Source of the DNA: Laetiporus sulphureus 93-53
Lineage: Eukaryota; Basidiomycota; Agaricomycetes; Polyporales; Laetiporaceae
Assembly (NCBI RefSeq): GCF_001632365.1
Contig: NW_024468552.1
Span: forward strand, 252,895-316,894
Reading direction: 5' to 3'
DNA: 64,000 nt
The position numbers were made by a program, and so were the translations under genes. The notes beneath the pieces were generated by a model. That model was not told the origin of the DNA. It did no database searches and was given only the letters and a program-made list of their open reading frames with translations. Shown piece after piece: positions 57,575 to 64,000 of the stretch. The first letter of the stretch is position 1. Every line of letters starts with the position of its first letter.

Positions 57575-59703
57575 GGAGGTGGTAGGGACGCTGCAAAGAG
57601 CGAGACTCCCGATGGAGATGAGCGAGTATTTACGGTCTTGAGATAAGCATGGAGGCCGGTCCCCGGGGTCAGCCTCGCTATTGCCCGTCCACGGAGTCTG
57701 AGGTACCACACATAGACGCCCGGAGGACCTGAGCTAGAAAACCACGGCATGTCCATGCAGCGGACAACCCGTCTTCACCATCCGTTGGCGCGGTGACACT
57801 CACGGCCGACGAGCCTTTAGATATCTGCAACATCGTCGCGGTTCAAAGCACACCACGATCCGCAGGCTCTAGTTCCAGCCATGAGAAAAATTACTTTGCA
57901 AGCGTCTGACGTATGGTAGACACCACGATCCGGACATGGCGTTGGAATCTACCGTAAAGACCCGAGTGTTCCTGTGGCGCTGCCCATATGAATCCAGCAG
58001 AGCATACCGCCCGTGCGGTTCGAGAATGATTCACGCATGATTCCAATCGTAGCGTAGCGTTCAAGAGTACTTGTAATAATGGACGACGGTCGCCAATCTG
58101 CCAACGAAAGACGCTTTTCTCTTACCTGTCAAATATAATGGAGCTTTGTTGAAACACCGGATGCCTTGTGCTCATGCCTTGTGCTCATGTACTGCAATCC
58201 GGACAAGGAAAACATGTAGCATCGGCAAGAGGGCGGGTTTGCGCTTTCTTGCTCTCATTTCGACAACTTCCTCATCCAACGTGGCTGAGACTGAAGAAGC
58301 ACAGTTAATTGCTCGGTGTGTTTTGCTATCATCGTTCGGACCACCCGGTGGTTTGTTCCGATCATATAATGCTATGCCAGCGACCACTGTGTAAATTCAC
58401 ATCAGCTGACAAGATGCAAAGACGGAATATTGTCACATACATCAACGAATCCGGTGTTAAGGTACGTTCCCCGACTCACAAAAACAGTAATGGATTGACT
58501 CCCATCAAGTTGTTTACGTTTTGTGTGGACCTTCAGAGACGTCTGCAGTGCCAAATGTGCCATCGCTGTCAGTCAGTCCAAAAATTAGTCATGTCCTTGC
58601 TTTACCCGTCACTGCACCTCAATAATGCAGGATAGCGAGCAAGAAGTTCCATGGGGCCAGTTGTGTGAGCAACCGGAGGGGACGGAGAGTATTCCAGAGT
58701 CCATCCTCGCACTCTCCTCAAACATATGCATAGCGGAAATCACATAGTCGTTCATTGAATCAATAATGTCACCGCCATTGCAACGCATGCCATCGCCACG
58801 TATGGCGAGAGGCGCTCTCCTGCAATGCAATCAAGCGTGTCTGAGCGGACAGCCAAGATGATACAGAAAACCGGACGAACCTATGCGTGCGGACATCCAA
58901 AACAGTCCCAGAAACCTATCGTGTCGTTCGCCACCAACATTCGCATGAGCAAGAGGTCAGGATATCGAGCAAAGCAGCGAGCGTACCCCTCTTTATTCCG
59001 GTCAACGAGGCGCGGCGCGACGGCACGGATATACGTGCATGTGCATATCATGAGCAAAATGACCAGCAGCAGTGATTGGAAGTTGAAGAGGGCCGACTAT
59101 GCATTCAGTGAGCCATTTTATAGCGCTGCGACGGAGGTGAGACTTGCCATGATGAGTACGAGCCCGCTCAGACTTGTGGAATGCTAAAGAGGAAACGTGT
59201 CTGCGCCGCCTCGCGCCCGGCGCTCAGCGCTCAATATTCAATGCTCAACGTTCCAACGTTCAACGTCAACGATTGCGTCTCCTCGATCTCATCGAATAAT
59301 GATAAGATCTTGATAGATAAGATCTTGATAGACCGAAGCCTAGATGGTATAATTTACTTGCATACGGGACGAGGAAACTGGAACAGCATGCGAGCTACAG
59401 CATCATAAGGGACCACAAAGAGATTATAATTATCAGTGCGATGTATGTCACCTGTCCGCACAAATGCTACAACTGTACAGGCAGAAACACAGCGACGCCG
59501 AGCCTAGTGTGCGCTCAATTGATGTCAAAGAATGTGGTCAAGATTTGATGACTCAAAAAAGTACTTGACCGCTTGGGTTGACAACCGTTTAAGTGGCCAA
59601 TGGAGACCCTGAACGGAAACGGACTGTCAATGGAACGCGTGGAACGTACAGAATGTGGCTCGACGCACCTTGACCCGCATGTTACGAGACACCACGCTAC
59701 TGC
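57575..59703. other. Intergenic, no gene recognised
   Basis: Transporter promoter at the left. Short tandem GATAAGATCTTGATAGATAA / GATCTTGATAG at about 59300-59335 and AACGTTCAACG-type runs at 59240-59272. Frames such as 58825-59187 are unsupported. Confidence 0.5.
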
Positions 59704-62700
59704 CTACCACCGTTCTCGGGTCCAACCGCGGTCGCTGGTATACTCTCCGCTCCATCTCCTATCTCTGCTATAATCTCTGGAATCGCGTCTGTACCAGTCC
59801 CCGCCTCTCCCTCTCCCTCTCCCTCTCCCCCTTCCTCCACCCCTACTCTCCCATCCGGAATCTCTCCCCATCTCCCTCTCTCTCACCCAGTCTCTGTCTC
59901 TGTCATAATCACGCGATCCGCTTCTGGCTCGGTCTCTATCTCTGTCCTCATCTAACTCGCGTCCTCGCTCTCGAGTGGGAGACGATGGTCCGCTGTGGAA
60001 GCTAGGGTGACCGCCGCGTATCTTCCCCTCAGTAGGTGATCGAGACATCCGTTGTGCAAGAGTTCCTGCATTAATTCCGTTAATGGTCACTTCTACCGGC
60101 GGAGGTGGTGGAGGAGGCAATGATGGTGGCGGCTGAGGAGGTCGTGGTGAACTGGTGGGGCTGATGACCGGAGGCTTGCTCTGAGACTGTTCTACCTTCA
60201 CCGCATGGGCGCTGTCGGTTCCCTGCACAGTCCCATTCACTGCAGCTCTTGTCTGAAGAATAGAGCTGGAGTACTCTGACTGTGTGGCTAGCAGTCCAGT
60301 ATTGTTCGTATCCGGTCGGGAAGCAAAGGTCGATAATGCCGAAGCTGGCCGAGTTACAGCTGCGGGTGACGAATTGACACCCTGTATTTGCGGGATCCGC
60401 AACCCTGGAATCACCAGAGGTTCGGGGATGGACGTATTCGCGTTGTCTATAGCGCCAGGCTGTGAAGATAGCTTCGCAACAGTCGGCACTGCAGACGGTA
60501 CAGGCTCAAAATTTGGCTGAGCAGGTGGGTATGGCGGAGTTGCCACCTGCTGTCCAGCCACGGCCACACCATTCGCTGCACTCCGGGGCTGCATTCCTGG
60601 ATCTGCAGTGGTAGCAACGCGCGGAGAATGCGCCGGCTGCTGAGGTGAGTCTTTCGCCTGCAGTTGTGCCTGGTTGTCTACAGGTGACTGGCACGGCCGT
60701 GCAAACGACCCGAAGCCATGTCTAGCCAGGATCAGCTCGATGGATGCCTGATCTATCTGTCTGCCTTCCGGCAAAGGAGGGTGGCCTGACGTATCTGTAT
60801 TTGCCGACGGCATGACAGACTGCTGATTACTAGCTGTGCTAGTATTGATGGGAGGCGGGTCGATCCTTTCGCGCTTGATGATGAGAGGCTCAATGCTCGA
60901 GTTTTCCTGCCACTGTGTCCCTGTACTTGAAGCTGCCTGTGTTGAAGATGGTTGCGAATAGGAAGAACCCGACGCAGATGCTGTGTTACCATTGGCGCTT
61001 GCCCTCGCTGCTCGCAGAGGAGCCAATCTGTCGATGGATGATGTGGTAGCAGGCGTCGGTTGGGCGGTAGTCGGAGATTGGTCGAGGTTCACAGCATCAG
61101 ACACCGGCTCCGATTTGACTGGCACTTGAGCTGGCGTCCCTCGGCCAGAGCTTGCTTCAGTACTACTTCTCGGGAGCGGTATTCCTGAAGCTCTTCGGGG
61201 GAGAGCTAGAGGGGTGCTGACGTTCTGGTTGGACGGCGCGGTCGACTGCTCGTTTGCTCTCGGCAAAGGCTGAGAAGCCGGTTCGATCTTTGGCCTGGTC
61301 GAGGATGAACTCTGCGGGATGTTATCCATTACAGATTGTGATACTGTATTGGACGTTGCACCGTTACTTGCCGGAGCCGTACGAGGATTGGCGGAGGCAG
61401 ACGTCGTGGCCTGTTTGCTAGCAGCATTACCGTTCGTGACATGAATGGATGAAGACGCAGTGGAGGATGATGCCGCTTTCGTGGAAGCTTTTTTCTGACT
61501 GAATTTTCGAGTCTTGGAGGCTGAGGTAGCCTTAGAGACTGTCGCACGAGCCGTTAATACCTTCCGTGGAGGAGGCATGCAGAAGTCTTCTTGTTCCTCT
61601 TCCTCCTCTTCATCACTGCTGGTTTCGATCCTTTTCCGTTTCTGTGACCTTCTATTGACAGCTGCAGAACTCTTCATGACTTCCGTGGCTGGGATGTCCC
61701 CTTTTCCATCGCTTTGCAGGTCTGCCTTCATGATACCCTTGTTGATGAAGGAGAACATAGTCCTGGTGACCTTCGTGTTGGCCCGGATGTCTGCATGCTT
61801 CCCACGAACGTCAGCTCTCATTTTCGTGATAGCGGAGAATAACTGCATCAATGACATCCTGTTGCGATTGAAGTGAATGAGAATCCCGATCATGGTGAAC
61901 TCTATAGGTGAAACTCGGTTCGGCTTCGAAATAGCCGCACTGTAGCGTTTGTCTCTAATCAGAGCGATGAAGGTCTTTATAGTGTCCATCACTTCAGTTC
62001 TGAAATTTGAAGTGATCGAATGGGGCGTTTGCAACCATTTATCCAGCTGAGCCGCTCCAGGAAACGTGTTGTTCGGGTGGCGTTCAATCAGGTAGATAAT
62101 GGAAGCTATACACTGGAAGTCTCGTCCCCGAGCACGGCCCCAATCGAATTGATGGCCGATTCCGTCATCTCCTGAGACGACTGACTGTACCTCTCGGATG
62201 AGAGAGGCGCGCGGCCCTACGTAAGCTTGCATCCGCTCTGCCAGTCGTGAGTATGGGCAATGCTGAATAGTGCTTAAATTGTATGCATACCTGCAGGTGT
62301 TAGCGCTACACCGAGTTGGACACGCTATATGCATGTTCGCCATTAAATATAGAAAAGCTACCGCAGAAAGTAGACACACCTGGAAAATCTCCCTTTCCTG
62401 GTCATCCGTCAAGCAATCGTACTCTACGCAGGTGATCTGCTTGTTCGCAAATGCTTGCATGTACGCCTTGGGCAGCAAGGTGCGTTTGGCTCCCGGTACG
62501 TCCTTGTACCAATATCGCTTATTGGTTTGCCTGATCTGGTCAGCTCATGTGCTAGTTATTGAGATATCATGACTCACGAATCCTTGTCTGTCAGTGCAGG
62601 ACTCATTCAATAACAATGCCAAACGCTCCGACATGACGGCACTCACGACATATCTAAAGCGCATACACCGACGATAGATCAGACCGGAGATCGCGTAGAC

Positions 62701-63425
62701 CATCCGCAACAACGCTCACCAGTCCATCCATAAACCTGGAAAGACCCGTGCATGACCAGTTAGTCAACGGCTGCATTTATCAAAACACTGAAAACGCACA
62801 TCTGTACAGAAGTTAAGCGCTGCTTGCCGTCGATGCAGGTGCGTCTCTCCGTGCCATCATCCTTAGCGGTGACAGCTGATCGGAACAACAATTAGCTCGA
62901 ACTCGTTTATACCGGATCAGAGTACCACACCGAAGATCACAGGTGGTATGTAATAGTTTCTGAGGATTGAGTCAATAAGACCGCTTTGCTTTGTTTCTGG
63001 CCAGACAACATCTAATCAAAAAACCATCATCAACAAACCGAAGTCACGACGGGAACTACAGCTATATGCGAATCCAGGCACGTACCTCTTTGATACTCGG
63101 GATTCAGATCAATTGCATCATCTACTATCTGGTCTAGGTGTGCTCATCCATCGAAAATGCCATGCACCGAACAAGTTGGAGTGGCCTACCATACAGGCTC
63201 TTCGCGGTGTACTGAGTGGTACGCGGTGGTCGCAGCGCATTCTGAATCTAGGAATGGCGCATGAGAATGCCTGATTGCCACAGAGGTAACTGAACTGCCT
63301 ACTTTGTATTCGGTTCTCGTTCTCGGGGTCGCCTTTTTCTTCTTCTTTGTTGTGGTAGGGATGTACTCTTCCTCGTCCGAGGAAGGTAGGTCCGTGAGGT
63401 CCGAGTCAAAATCCGACAGAGACAT
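59704..63425 (-). CDS. DUF262 (ParB/GmrSD-N-like) protein with long disordered RS/RD/RGG tail
   Basis: Exons 63425-63303, 63211-63190, 63133-63086, 63011-62931, 62875-62800, 62735-62720, 62653-62647, 62587-62578, 62530-62380, 62324-62291 and 62237-59704 total 3102 nt, exactly 1033 codons plus stop. After an acidic/Lys-rich start (SDFDSDLTDLPSSDEEEYIP), the DUF262 domain reads LNPEYQRDVVWPETKQSGLI, DSILRNYYIPPVIF and the nucleotidase-type signature TCIDGKQRLTSVQ, then ICHKDSQTNKRYWYKD, EYDCLTDDQEREIFQRVQLG and ERMQAYVGPRASLIREVQS. The tail of about 650 residues is Ser/Pro/Thr/Gln-rich and ends with RDRDRARSGSRDYDRDRD and GGGRGRGRGRGRGGDW, RNA-binding-like repeats. Bacterial DUF262 proteins are nuclease/NTPase components of restriction systems; the fungal role is unknown and presumably nuclear. 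Confidence 0.85.
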
Positions 63426-63766
63426 TAAGAACGACTTGAGTCGCAAATGTACGTGTAGGATACCTTCACGGTAGTAAGGCGTGGACAGCGGCTGTCTGTA
63501 AAATTACAGGGGTTTTTATTGCAGTCTGAAAGCTCGCTGTTTTGCCACTACACATGAGGACATCACGTGACGACAACTTTCAATCGCCGCTCGGCGCGTG
63601 TCGCGACTTCGCGACGCGACGCGAGGTCCCTGGTTCAACCTCGTCCTTGACCGCAACCGCGAGACTGCAGCTAGCAGCCGCCTACATTGACTGTCTCGAC
63701 TTTGGACAGGGTTGTACGGTCGGAAAGTCTCTCACTCAGGCTAGCGGACTCTCAGCAAACTTCACC
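63426..63766. promoter_or_regulatory. Shared divergent promoter of the DUF262 gene and SMC2
   Basis: The start codons of two divergent genes are 341 bases apart, so both promoters and 5' leaders must fit here. It contains ACATCACGTGACGACAA (palindromic TCACGTGA core) at about 63560 and CG-rich TCGCGACTTCGCGACGCGAC near 63600. Assignment as promoter rests on position. Confidence 0.6.
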
Positions 63767-64000
63767 ATGCGCATTGAGGAATTGGTACTGGAAGGTCAGG
63801 ACAACACGCGGTATTATATATGACTAGATGTCTCAATTCGCGCAGGCTTCAAATCATATCCTGTGAGAACGCAGATCACAGGATGGGACGCGTCTTTCAA
63901 CGCCATCACTGGTCTCAATGGATCTGGAAAGTCCAACATCCTTGACGCGATATGCTTTGTTCTCGGCATTACCAACATGTCATCAGTCAGTGCATTGTAT
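63767..64000 (+). CDS. SMC2: Condensin ATPase subunit SMC2, 5' end
   Basis: SMC2 pairs with SMC4 in condensin to compact mitotic chromosomes. Exon 1 is 63767-63794 (MRIEELVLE) and exon 2 is 63846-63985, joined to give [40 protein letters not shown] (Walker A) and [16 protein letters not shown], the diagnostic N-terminus of SMC2. A donor GTCAGT at 63986 begins the next intron, and the gene leaves the window. An in-frame stop in intron 1 confirms that splicing is needed. Confidence 0.93.

Noticed and set aside
59655..60005. Plus-strand frame rich in Leu/Ser (LSLSLSLSPFLHP)
   Set aside because: It is the complement of the RD/RE/RGG repeat tail of the DUF262 gene.
1..64000. CRISPR arrays, bacterial operons, riboswitches or phage modules
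   Set aside because: Nothing of the kind is present; the window is eukaryotic nuclear DNA with spliceosomal introns throughout.

Overview
The window is nuclear DNA of a filamentous basidiomycete, most likely an agaricomycete and perhaps a polypore. The genes are dense with short (about 48-75 nt) GT-AG introns, fungal mitochondrial presequences are present, and there is a CaaX lipopeptide mating-pheromone precursor and a basidiomycete-type DUF262 protein. The exon chains given below were rebuilt by hand from splice signals and reading frame. For nine genes the exon lengths add to an exact multiple of three: ARD, COX8, the 30 kb orphan, dynamin, SDH4, adrenodoxin reductase, Msb1/Mug8, cyclophilin and DUF262. 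Left part (1-6.8 kb): the 5' part of a secreted pepsin-like aspartic protease runs off the left edge. Next is a 3.3 kb CACTA-like transposon with 15-nt matching terminal inverted repeats, which carries a decayed genomic copy of the general transcription factor TFIIE alpha gene, introns included. An acireductone dioxygenase of the methionine salvage pathway follows. Middle-left (6.8-29.5 kb): a large inverted duplication, with arms of about 5.6 kb at 6.78-12.42 and 23.83-29.46 kb around an 11.4 kb spacer. The arms hold decayed unrecognised genes. The spacer holds an intact COX8 (COX7C family) gene, an intron-containing tRNA-Thr(UGU), a broken F-box/leucine-rich-repeat gene, and tandemly duplicated decayed DNA. 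Middle (29.6-40 kb): a probable mitochondrial orphan protein with a GC-AG intron, a tandemly duplicated unknown gene, a 40-residue pheromone precursor ending CTIA, a decayed acidic transposon-like gene, and a 717-residue dynamin-like GTPase with a duplicated 3' end 2.5 kb away. Right part (40-64 kb): conserved housekeeping genes dominate. They are succinate dehydrogenase anchor subunit SDH4, mitochondrial NADPH-adrenodoxin (ferredoxin) reductase, a 1213-residue Msb1/Mug8-type polarity protein, a small single-pass membrane protein with a Pro/Tyr/Gln-rich tail, a mitochondrial/cytosolic cyclophilin, an OPT-family oligopeptide transporter, a DUF262 nuclear protein assembled from eleven exons including a run of 16-, 7- and 10-nt microexons, and, divergently, the first exons of the condensin ATPase SMC2, which leaves at the right edge. 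Several genes serve mitochondrial energy or Fe-S metabolism (COX8, SDH4, adrenodoxin reductase), but I see no operon-like or cluster logic; each gene has its own promoter gap. The accessory stretches (1-5, 6.8-29.5 and 31-37 kb) are where duplication, transposon capture and gene decay concentrate.
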